DNA of 64,000 nt from Sphingobacterium sp. CZ-UAM. GTDB taxonomy: Bacteria > Bacteroidota > Bacteroidia > Sphingobacteriales > Sphingobacteriaceae. Positions 15,650-23,369 of the stretch are shown here, piece after piece. A model generated the notes under the pieces. It was not told the origin of the DNA. It did no database searches and saw only the letters and a program-made list of their open reading frames with translations. The position numbers were made by a program, and so were the translations under genes. How positions within the stretch are numbered: the stretch's first letter is position 1; the number at the start of each line of letters is the position of its first letter. The DNA lies in the NCBI RefSeq assembly GCF_002000245.1, contig NZ_MTCM01000004.1, positions 186,001 through 250,000 of the forward strand, written 5' to 3'.

Positions 15650-17131
15650 TCACTTAGCTCCGACAGTCTCTTGATAGGCTTCATGCAACAGACTGATCGC
15701 ATCCTGCATATCTTTTTCATCGAGATGAGCAAAACCCAAACGCAGGGCTGTCACCGTTCGATTCTGGTAAAGGCAGTAGCTCGGCAGCAGCAATCCCTTC
15801 CCTTTGGCTCTCGCCTGTAAAGCGATCACTGAAAAACCAACATTAAACCGTACCCAAAAAGCCAATCCCGAAACCGGAACCTCAAAAACGATCTTATTTT
15901 CAAAATAGGTACGCAGCAACTCTGCAAATAAGTCTTTCCGTTCGGCGATGACTTTTTGAAACTTCCGCTGATACCGAAAGATATCGCCTTGATGGATAAT
16001 TTCACCCAGTGTTTTTTCGATCATAAAATTGGGTTTGCCAAAGAGATTCAGGTATTTTTTGCCCTCCTCCAGAAGATCTTGAGGAGCAATCAAAAAGTTC
16101 ATTTGAAAACCTGGATCCAAAAAACGACCGAAAGTCCCTGTATAGATCACCCTATTCCCTGCATTTTTACGAAAAAGGGACTCCCCCTTGTCTTTGACCA
16201 GCGAAGACTCAAAATCAACATCATCTTCGATCACAATAAAATTATACTGTTCGGCCAGCTGCAACAACTGCATTTTTCTTTTTTCAGAAAGGCTTACTGT
16301 AGTGGGATATTGGCATTTCGTATTGATATAAACACACCTGATTGCTCCGGGTGCAAAATGATCTGCGATATAATCAATATCCATTCCCATTGCATCTACA
16401 GGAACCGTTTTCAGCTTAGCTCCGGCTTGGCTAAAGATCATGTTCGGCAAAAAATAGCTAAGATTTTCGACCAGTACAATATCTCCACGCTGAATCAGTA
16501 GGCGCGATAAAATAGAAAAGACCTGTTCCCTGCTGGCAATAGGCAATAGAAAGTTTCGGGAGAGATGGAATCCCCGTGTCAAATTGAGATAATAGCTCAA
16601 TTGATCCCTAAAAAACAGATTTCCGTCGGCGGTAGCCAAAAATTCATTGCTCTTTTTTTTCCGCTTCATCATTGCAGCGTAAAAACGAACCAGTTCTTCT
16701 GTATCGATAACACGGTAGTCCGGGGTACCGTCTGTAAAATAATATTTTTCGGGGACTTCCATTACCGGTGTATCCAGGATCAATTCCCTTCTAAAATGAT
16801 ATGGAGCCCGATCTGGTGGCTGCCTAAAGACCTCAATCGCGGTTACTTCTGAGCTCAGAGGTTCTGGATTTTTTACAAAAGTACCTCTATTGGGCAAGAT
16901 CTCCACCCAGCCTTGCTCCTGTAGTTCCGCTAGTGCGGCAACCACTGTTTTTCGATGCACATTCAATTCCGTCGCTATCTTTCGGCTTCCTGGGAGAAGA
17001 TCCCCATCCTCCAGCAAGTTGCGCTTGACAGCATTGATAAATTGATAGACGATCTGTATATACACCGCATCTTCCTTACAGCGATCTATCTTGATAATTG
17101 AATGAAAAGCTATACTAACCGGACTACTCAT
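15650..17131 (-). CDS. MocR/GntR-type regulator with aminotransferase-like domain, Lys replaced by Arg
   Basis: 493 residues. The N-terminal 80 are a GntR winged helix (LLPGSRKIATELNVHRKTVV ... WVEILPNRGTFV). The rest is a fold-type I aminotransferase-like domain, in the MocR/PdxR architecture. Canonical MocR proteins bind PLP through a Lys in a T-F-S-K-x-L-x-P motif; here the motif is TFGRFLDPG, with Arg336 (codon at 16124-16126). The protein may therefore not form the usual internal aldimine. It is divergent from bioB and may control the biotin operon, whose BioA and BioF are PLP enzymes; that link is inference from position. Confidence 0.8.
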   Translation of the reverse strand: MSSPVSIAFHSIIKIDRCKEDAVYIQIVYQFINAVKRNLLEDGDLLPGSRKIATELNVHRKTVVAALAELQEQGWVEILPNRGTFVKNPEPLSSEVTAIEVFRQPPDRAPYHFRRELILDTPVMEVPEKYYFTDGTPDYRVIDTEELVRFYAAMMKRKKKSNEFLATADGNLFFRDQLSYYLNLTRGFHLSRNFLLPIASREQVFSILSRLLIQRGDIVLVENLSYFLPNMIFSQAGAKLKTVPVDAMGMDIDYIADHFAPGAIRCVYINTKCQYPTTVSLSEKRKMQLLQLAEQYNFIVIEDDVDFESSLVKDKGESLFRKNAGNRVIYTGTFGRFLDPGFQMNFLIAPQDLLEEGKKYLNLFGKPNFMIEKTLGEIIHQGDIFRYQRKFQKVIAERKDLFAELLRTYFENKIVFEVPVSGLAFWVRFNVGFSVIALQARAKGKGLLLPSYCLYQNRTVTALRLGFAHLDEKDMQDAISLLHEAYQETVGAK

Positions 17132-17150
17132 TATATTTATTTCGGACTAC

Positions 17151-17164
17151 CAAAGTTAAACTTT
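17151..17164 (-). promoter_or_regulatory. MocR promoter overlapped by a palindrome
   Basis: On the minus strand TAACTTTG (17151-17158) fits TAnnTTTG and TTG is present about 21 bases upstream (17180-17182). The palindrome AAAGTT-A-AACTTT (17152-17164) overlaps this -7 element, which would suit autorepression. Confidence 0.5.
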
Positions 17165-17182
17165 AAACAGTAATATTTGCAA

Positions 17183-17207
17183 TTCAGCTGAAAAACAGCT
17201 TGCTGAA
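17183..17207. promoter_or_regulatory. Nested inverted repeat between MocR gene and bioB
   Basis: TTCAGC (17183-17188) and GCTGAA (17202-17207) form an outer inverted repeat, and AGCTG (17186-17190) and CAGCT (17196-17200) an inner one. It lies midway in the 141-base divergent gap, a good place for an operator. A weak plus-strand -7-like TATTTTTC lies at 17226-17233. Confidence 0.4.
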
Positions 17208-17272
17208 AATTTGAGGCTCACACCATATTTTTCAATAAAAACTGATTTTTCAAACGATCAAAAACAAATGTT

Positions 17273-18352
17273 ATGCAAACTAAAAAGAAATGGACACAGG
17301 CAGAAGTTGTTGCCTTATATAACAAACCGATCATGGAATTATTGTACGAAGCGGCTACAGTCCACCGAACCCATCATGATCCCAATAAAGTACAGGTTTC
17401 TACATTGATTTCAATAAAAACCGGTGGATGTCCCGAAGATTGTGCCTACTGTCCGCAGGCCGCACGTTACCATACCGATGTTAAGGCCGAGCAGCTGATG
17501 AGCGTTGAACAGGTAAAAACGCAGGCTTTGGCAGCCAAAGCTAGCGGCAGTTCGCGGATATGCATGGGTGCTGCCTGGCGCAACGTCAAAGACGGCCCCG
17601 AGTTTGACCAGGTATTGGATATGGTACGTACACTGAACAGACTGGATATGGAAGTCTGCTGCACCTTGGGTATGCTGACCGAAAATCAGGCTCATCGCCT
17701 ATCGGAAGCAGGCCTCTACGCCTATAATCACAACCTGGATTCCTCTGCTGAATACTATGAAGAAATTATTTCGACCCGAAGTTACAATGACCGTTTGCAG
17801 ACCATCGAAAATGTACGCAAAACAAATATTACGGTATGCAGTGGCGGCATTATTGGTATGGGCGAGAGCATAGCCAACCGGGCGGATATGCTGATTACAT
17901 TGGCATCACTTCATCCGCAGCCCGAGTCGGTACCGATCAATGCGCTGGTTCCGGTCGCGGGCACACCGATGGAAGCCATGGAGACCGTATCGATTTGGGA
18001 AATGGTACGCATGGTTGCCACCGCGCGAATTTTATTGCCACAAACGCAGGTTCGCTTATCTGCCGGCCGTACCAAGATGAGTCGCGAAGGGCAGGCCCTC
18101 TGTTTTTTTGCCGGGGCAAATTCCATTTTCGCAGGTGATAAACTGCTCACAACCGCCAATCCGGATGTAAACGAGGATATGGATATGTTCAAAACGCTGG
18201 GCTTAATCCCACAACAGCCCTTTGAGAAAAAAAGCCAGCCTGAAACTATCGCAATGGAGGATAGTCAATACCAGGCACTGGGTGAAAAACCACAATGGTC
18301 GCGACCTGACCACAAAATTCAACGCAACCTGGCCAAACAGCAAGGGAAATAA
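17273..18352 (+). CDS. bioB: Biotin synthase BioB
   Basis: 359 residues. The radical-SAM motif CPEDCAYC (Cys53, 57, 60) binds the [4Fe-4S] cluster; YNHNLDSSAEYYEEI and the VRLSAGR and FFAGANSIFAGDKLLT segments are typical of BioB. It inserts sulfur into dethiobiotin to make biotin, the last step of the pathway. It is first of the biotin cluster. Start ATG at 17273; an upstream ORF extension in another frame is ignored. Confidence 0.96.
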   Translation: MQTKKKWTQAEVVALYNKPIMELLYEAATVHRTHHDPNKVQVSTLISIKTGGCPEDCAYCPQAARYHTDVKAEQLMSVEQVKTQALAAKASGSSRICMGAAWRNVKDGPEFDQVLDMVRTLNRLDMEVCCTLGMLTENQAHRLSEAGLYAYNHNLDSSAEYYEEIISTRSYNDRLQTIENVRKTNITVCSGGIIGMGESIANRADMLITLASLHPQPESVPINALVPVAGTPMEAMETVSIWEMVRMVATARILLPQTQVRLSAGRTKMSREGQALCFFAGANSIFAGDKLLTTANPDVNEDMDMFKTLGLIPQQPFEKKSQPETIAMEDSQYQALGEKPQWSRPDHKIQRNLAKQQGK

Positions 18353-18408
18353 TAGATCGGGGACAGCCTATCAGAGACCGAAAATCAGGAATTGAAAAAA
18401 ATAATAGC

Positions 18409-19692
18409 ATGACAGCGTATAAGACTGACGATTTCGACAGACAGCACCTATGGCACCCCTATACCAGTATCACAGCCCCACTGCCAGCCTACAAGGTGAA
18501 ACGGGCAGATGGTTGTGTGATTGAACTGGAAAACGGTCAGCAGCTGATCGACGGCATGTCGTCCTGGTGGTGTACCGTCCATGGATATAACCATCCTGTA
18601 TTAAATGCTGCAGTAACGGACCAGCTCAACAAGATGTCGCATGTGATGTTTGGTGGTTTGACACATGAACCTGCAATTGCCCTTGGTAAAATGCTGCTTG
18701 CGATCATCCCCCCCTCACTCAATAAAATATTTTATGCCGATTCTGGCTCCGTTGCTGTGGAAGCGGCACTCAAAATGGCTGTACAGTACTGGGGGGCACA
18801 AAAGAAGATCAACAAGACCAACTTTGTTACCGTTCGTTCGGGTTACCATGGCGACACCTGGAATGCCATGTCTGTATGTGATCCTGTGACGGGCATGCAC
18901 CGCATCTTCGGCAACACCCTCCCCCTCCGTTACTTCGCAGCCGCCCCTCAAATTGGGTTTGGTGACCAATGGGATGCGAGCGATATTGCCCCCTTAGCAG
19001 CGCTTATCAAAACACATCAGGACGAATTGGCGGGCCTGATCCTTGAACCTATTGTCCAGGGTGCCGGTGGAATGCGCTTCTACCATCCCGAATATCTCCG
19101 TCAGGCAGCACGACTCTGCAAGGAGAATAATATCTTACTGATTTTTGACGAAATCGCCACCGGGTTCGGTCGCACCGGTAAGCTCTTTGCCTGTGAACAT
19201 GCGGATGTAGAGCCAGATATTCTATGCCTTGGCAAGGCCTTGACAGGTGGATACATGACCTTATCCGCAGTAATCACTACTACGGCTGTTGCAGAAACCA
19301 TTTCCAATGGTAATCCGGGTATGTTTATGCACGGTCCGACTTTTATGGCAAACCCGCTGGCCTGCGCCGTGGCACTTGCGTCGATCAAATTATTATTGTC
19401 AATGGACTGGAAAGCAAAGGTGAAATATATTGAAACACAGCTGACACAAGCACTTTCCCCGGCAAAAGACTTCCCCCAGGTAGAAGATGTCCGGATTTTG
19501 GGAGCTATTGCTGTCATCGAAATGAAAAATCCAGTAGACATGGTAAGTATACAAAAACGATTTGTGGAAGAAGGCGTCTGGGTCAGACCTTTTGGCAAAC
19601 TGGTTTATATCATGCCTCCTTTTATTATCAATACGGAAGAGTTAAACAAACTGACACAGGCTCTACTCAAGGTCGTCAAAGAAATCGACTAA
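18409..19692 (+). CDS. bioA: Adenosylmethionine-8-amino-7-oxononanoate aminotransferase BioA
   Basis: 427 residues. HLWHPYTSI and MSSWWCTVHGYNHP near the start are BioA signatures; Asp247 (LIFDEI) and Lys276 (LGKALTGGY) are the PLP ligands. It converts KAPA to DAPA using S-adenosylmethionine as amino donor. Its last base overlaps the ATG of bioF. Confidence 0.95.
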   Translation: MTAYKTDDFDRQHLWHPYTSITAPLPAYKVKRADGCVIELENGQQLIDGMSSWWCTVHGYNHPVLNAAVTDQLNKMSHVMFGGLTHEPAIALGKMLLAIIPPSLNKIFYADSGSVAVEAALKMAVQYWGAQKKINKTNFVTVRSGYHGDTWNAMSVCDPVTGMHRIFGNTLPLRYFAAAPQIGFGDQWDASDIAPLAALIKTHQDELAGLILEPIVQGAGGMRFYHPEYLRQAARLCKENNILLIFDEIATGFGRTGKLFACEHADVEPDILCLGKALTGGYMTLSAVITTTAVAETISNGNPGMFMHGPTFMANPLACAVALASIKLLLSMDWKAKVKYIETQLTQALSPAKDFPQVEDVRILGAIAVIEMKNPVDMVSIQKRFVEEGVWVRPFGKLVYIMPPFIINTEELNKLTQALLKVVKEID

Positions 19693-20849
19693 TGGAAAAC
19701 AATCTACTCGATAGCTTTGTGGATGAACTTCACAAACTCGAAAAACAAGGAAATAGGCGAACACTCCCCCTGATTATCCAGCAGGGAAACCACATCCAAT
19801 ACGAAGAGAAAAACGGTTACAACCTCTCCTCAAACGATTATCTGGATCTGGCTACGGACCTGACATTGCGTGAAGAATTTTTACAATCGGTCAACAGCGA
19901 AAATGCGCTTTTCAGCGCTTCATCTTCACGTCTCTTAACTGGAAATCATGTGCTGTATACCCAACTGGAGAAGCGGTTGAGCGCGATGTTCGGTACAGAA
20001 AGTGCGCTGGTTTTTAACAGTGGTTATCACATGAACACAGGTATACTTCCAGCCATCTGCCATGGGCGTACCCTAATCCTGGCTGACAAATGGGTGCACG
20101 CCAGTCTAATTGATGGCATCCGGCTTTCGACAGCTCAGTATTTCCGGTATCGACATGCCGACTATGCCCATCTGGAAGAATTACTAGCAAAACATGCTTC
20201 CCGCTTCGAACGCGTTATTATCGTCACTGAAAGCATATTCAGTATGGACGGCGACTGTACTGACCTTGGTTATCTGGTTCGCCTCAAACATCATTATCCG
20301 AACGTCATGTTGTACCTGGATGAAGCCCATGCGGTGGGAGTACGTGGCGAAAGAGGACTTGGTTGCGCAGAAGAGCAGGGATGCATTGCTGCCATTGACT
20401 TCCTGACCGGAACCTTCGGAAAAGCGCTGGCATCTTTAGGTGGCTACTTGGTCTGTCGACAGCCGATTCGAGATTACCTGATCAATAAAATGCGGACATT
20501 GCTATTCACAACCGCACTCCCGCCGATCAATCTCCTATGGAGTTTATTTATTCTGGAACGCTTGGACAGTTTTTCAGATCGACGTCAGCAATTGCGCAAA
20601 AACAGTATATTGCTCAAACAGGAGATCATCGCAAAAGGTTACGAATGCAGCTCACAAAGCCATATTCTACCCCTTATAATAGGCGACAGCAACGCGGCAG
20701 TACGGAAAGCCGAAGACCTGCAGCAAAAAGGGTTTTACGTACTGCCCATCCGTCCACCTACTGTACCGGAAGGAACTTCAAGAATACGTATCTCACTAAC
20801 ATCGGGTATAACCACATCGCTTATTCATCAACTTGCAGCAAGCCTATGA
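19692..20849 (+). CDS. bioF: 8-amino-7-oxononanoate synthase BioF
   Basis: 385 residues. PLP lysine is Lys244 (TGTFGKALASLGG), with LDEAHAVGV at 209-217 and NSGYHMNTG. It condenses pimeloyl-ACP (or -CoA) with alanine to form KAPA. It overlaps bioA by 1 base and bioG by 4 bases (ATGA). Many alpha-oxoamine synthases look alike, but the position between bioA and bioG fixes the call. Confidence 0.94.
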   Translation: MENNLLDSFVDELHKLEKQGNRRTLPLIIQQGNHIQYEEKNGYNLSSNDYLDLATDLTLREEFLQSVNSENALFSASSSRLLTGNHVLYTQLEKRLSAMFGTESALVFNSGYHMNTGILPAICHGRTLILADKWVHASLIDGIRLSTAQYFRYRHADYAHLEELLAKHASRFERVIIVTESIFSMDGDCTDLGYLVRLKHHYPNVMLYLDEAHAVGVRGERGLGCAEEQGCIAAIDFLTGTFGKALASLGGYLVCRQPIRDYLINKMRTLLFTTALPPINLLWSLFILERLDSFSDRRQQLRKNSILLKQEIIAKGYECSSQSHILPLIIGDSNAAVRKAEDLQQKGFYVLPIRPPTVPEGTSRIRISLTSGITTSLIHQLAASL

Positions 20850-21553
20850 TATTGAAAAAAATTATCCATGCACTTCATCCGGTCAACCCAGATAATTTGG
20901 TACCACTAAATAATCCAGTACCATCCAACAAAAAGCTTGTCCTATTCTTTGCGGGATGGGGAATGGATGAACAGCTGTTCTCGGGTTACGCCCGATCCGA
21001 ACAGAATCTGATGATCGCCTACGACTATTCTTCCTTAACCCTGGACGAAACCCTGTTAAAAGGCTACGATGAAATCCAAGTTTTTGCCTGGTCTATGGGC
21101 GTATGGGCAGCTTCACAGGTATTACCGAAACTGCAGACGCAGCATTATCCGATCGGTACCTGTACAGCCATCAATGGCACGCCATATCCGATTGATGACA
21201 ACAGAGGAATTCCAGTCCAGATATTCAAAGCCACCTTGAACACGTTAAACGAAAAAACGCTGGATAAATTCAGACTACGGATGTGTGGCTCAAGGGAGAC
21301 GTTAAACCATTTTCTTGCTAGAGCCCCCAGGCGGGACATAGCGAGCCTTCGAAAAGAATTAGCTGCAATTGAAGAACAGGCAACAGTACAATCCGGTACA
21401 ACTTTTCAATGGGATCAGGCCTACATCGGAAAGGATGACCGCATCTTCAGTTCGGAAAACCAGCAGCGGGCATGGGCGCACAGCCCCCATACATTTGTCG
21501 ATACGCCGCACTATCCCAAACAATTATTTAAACAGCTTTTGCAGGAGATCTAA
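20846..21553 (+). CDS. bioG: Pimeloyl-ACP methyl ester esterase, BioG type (DUF452)
   Basis: 235 residues, alpha/beta-hydrolase-like with LVLFFAGWGMDEQLF near 31-45 and the nucleophile motif FAWSMGVW (Ser83), as in BioG/DUF452. BioG replaces BioH: it removes the methyl group from pimeloyl-ACP methyl ester, freeing it for BioF. I use the ATG at 20846, which overlaps the bioF stop, rather than the longer open frame that starts within bioF. bioC follows after 13 bases. Confidence 0.9.
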   Translation: MILKKIIHALHPVNPDNLVPLNNPVPSNKKLVLFFAGWGMDEQLFSGYARSEQNLMIAYDYSSLTLDETLLKGYDEIQVFAWSMGVWAASQVLPKLQTQHYPIGTCTAINGTPYPIDDNRGIPVQIFKATLNTLNEKTLDKFRLRMCGSRETLNHFLARAPRRDIASLRKELAAIEEQATVQSGTTFQWDQAYIGKDDRIFSSENQQRAWAHSPHTFVDTPHYPKQLFKQLLQEI

Positions 21554-21566
21554 AATACTTAACATC

Positions 21567-22331
21567 ATGGACAAACAACGGATCAGCTCCCGTTTTTCTA
21601 AAGCCGCCGCTAGCTATGACTCAGCAGCGGTTGTGCAAGGTCAAATTGCCGAAAAAATGATTCGCCTGCTCCGGAATCATGTTCCCATCAGACCAGATAG
21701 GGTACTTGAAATAGGCTGCGGAACCGGACTCCTTTCCCGCTTGCTGCTCCAGCAACTCTCACCGAAGCATACGATCTTCAACGATATCTGCCCGGAAATG
21801 ATCAAAAGTGTGAAGAGTATTGTCTTGCCGCAGCATAGTTCGCAACACTGCAGCTTTATCTGTGCCGATGCCGAAACCTGTAACTTACCCGGTGAACTGG
21901 ATCTCATTACCTCCTGTTCCACTATTCAATGGTTTGAAGACCCCAGCGCCTTCTTTGCGCGCTGCCATACCGCACTTCATGCGCATGGTATCCTAGCATT
22001 CAGCACATTTGGCGAAGAAAATATGCGCGAGATCAGCAGTACAACAGGAGTCGGCTTAACCTATCATACCCAATCGGCACTGGTAGCGGAATTGTTGGCA
22101 TTGGGCTATGAAATTCTCTCCGTAGAAGAAGAACTCCTGAGCCTCAGCTTTGAAAGCCCCTTACAGGTGCTCAGCCACCTGAAAGAAACCGGAGTGACAG
22201 GCATAAAAAATCATCGCTGGACAAAAAGCAAGCTTCAGGCCTATTGTACCGAATATGTAGATCGTTATGCTGTGGGCACGCGGGTTCCACTGACTTATCA
22301 CCCCATCTATATCATCGCAAAGAAAAAATGA
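21567..22331 (+). CDS. bioC: Malonyl-ACP O-methyltransferase BioC
   Basis: 254 residues. The SAM-binding motif VLEIGCGTGLLS is at 46-57, and the N-terminal DKQRISSRFSKAAASYD is the typical BioC start. It methylates malonyl-ACP so that fatty acid synthesis can build the pimeloyl chain. The true start is the ATG at 21567; the longer frame upstream runs inside bioG. Confidence 0.92.
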   Translation: MDKQRISSRFSKAAASYDSAAVVQGQIAEKMIRLLRNHVPIRPDRVLEIGCGTGLLSRLLLQQLSPKHTIFNDICPEMIKSVKSIVLPQHSSQHCSFICADAETCNLPGELDLITSCSTIQWFEDPSAFFARCHTALHAHGILAFSTFGEENMREISSTTGVGLTYHTQSALVAELLALGYEILSVEEELLSLSFESPLQVLSHLKETGVTGIKNHRWTKSKLQAYCTEYVDRYAVGTRVPLTYHPIYIIAKKK

Positions 22332-22544
22332 ACAATTCAACAAGTAGCGCTTTAAACCCTGGTTTAGCCGTTTCGGATTGAACAATGAACGCATTAAACA
22401 AGAGCGCCAAATAGGAAAGTGAACTGTTACGTAGTAAACCTGCTCCGGAATGTGCTGACAGATGACAGATGACAGATCCCTGCGAAATCTCAACAGCATG
22501 TAACACTGAATTGGCAATCGAATAAGCAGCAAAAAAAAATAGAA
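22332..22544. other. 213-base gap between bioC and bioD with repeats
   Basis: The rest of the cluster is overlapped or tightly spaced, so this gap stands out. It holds an inverted repeat TAAACC-CT-GGTTTA (22353-22366) and three tandem copies of GACAGAT (22457-22477). A separate promoter or regulation of bioD is possible. No ORF on the plus strand looks real. Confidence 0.5.
22457..22477. repeat. Tandem repeat GACAGAT x3
   Basis: GACAGAT is repeated three times without spacers in the bioC-bioD gap. Slippage could change the copy number. Confidence 0.8.
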
Positions 22545-23177
22545 ATGAAAAACAACATTTATTTTGTATCCGGCATAGATACCGGAATAGGCAAAAGTTA
22601 CGCAACTGGTCTTCTTGCAAAGCAATGGAATGCAGACGGCCTGCGTACAATAACTCAAAAACTGGTACAGACCGGAAACACAGCGATTTCTGAAGATATT
22701 ACCTTACACCGCGAACTGATGGGTATCGCCTTTACCGAAGATGACCAGGAGAAAATAACCATGCCTGAAATTTTCAGCTACCCTGCATCTCCACACCTGG
22801 CTGCACAAATAGATAAACGTGAAATAGACTTTGAAAAAATCAGGCAAGCTACAGCCCAGTTAAGCCAGCGCTATGATGCTGTATTGGTAGAAGGCGCCGG
22901 CGGCCTCATGGTACCACTCACGGAGGATTACCTGATCATAGATTATATCAAAGAAATGGGCTATCCTTTGCTTTTTGTAACCTCCGGCAAATTGGGCAGT
23001 ATCAATCATACCCTATTAAGCCTGGAAGCCATTGCCAAACGAGGAATCAATCTGCATTCGGTGATATACAATACGTTCCCTGTACTCGAGGACAGTACCA
23101 TCAGCACAGAAACACAGCGTTATCTCCGCAATTATATTCAAAAGTATTTTCCCGAAACCAAATTTATCACTTTATAA
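22545..23177 (+). CDS. bioD: Dethiobiotin synthetase BioD
   Basis: 210 residues with the P-loop GIDTGIGKSYAT (10-21), QKLVQTGN near 40, the EGAGGLMVPL loop near 116 and TSGKLGSINHTLLSLEA. It closes the ureido ring using CO2 and ATP. The ATP loop reads GIDTGIGKS where most BioD have GTDTxVGKT. Last gene of the cluster. Confidence 0.93.
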   Translation: MKNNIYFVSGIDTGIGKSYATGLLAKQWNADGLRTITQKLVQTGNTAISEDITLHRELMGIAFTEDDQEKITMPEIFSYPASPHLAAQIDKREIDFEKIRQATAQLSQRYDAVLVEGAGGLMVPLTEDYLIIDYIKEMGYPLLFVTSGKLGSINHTLLSLEAIAKRGINLHSVIYNTFPVLEDSTISTETQRYLRNYIQKYFPETKFITL

Positions 23178-23195
23178 ATATACCCAAACTCGTGC

Positions 23196-23237
23196 GTTCT
23201 TCCCATTGTAGCGAATCGCTTACGATGAGAAGAACGT
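23196..23237 (+). terminator. Imperfect hairpin after bioD
   Basis: CGTTCTTC (23196-23203) pairs with GAAGAACG (23230-23237), with an inner CATTGTAGCG / CGCTTACGATG pairing that has a mismatch and a bulge. There is no T tract, so it may be a weak terminator or an RNA structure at the end of the biotin transcript. Confidence 0.45.
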
Positions 23238-23369
23238 CTAATCGCAGTTTTAAATGACCTTAGTCAAGCTGCCCCAGTCAAATTGCTGTATTACCTAAAT
23301 CCTGCAACGAAAGGTCCGACCGACTGTAGCAGCGGGACTGCTCATGAAAACAGCTTTGCGTGCAAAACA

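Noticed and set aside
15471..15653. Independent gene on the minus strand after MocR
   Set aside because: Its only recognisable part repeats the MocR C-terminus, so it is treated as a decayed copy.
22161..22658. Long minus-strand open frame across the bioC-bioD gap
   Set aside because: It overlaps bioC and bioD coding sequence and its residues look random.
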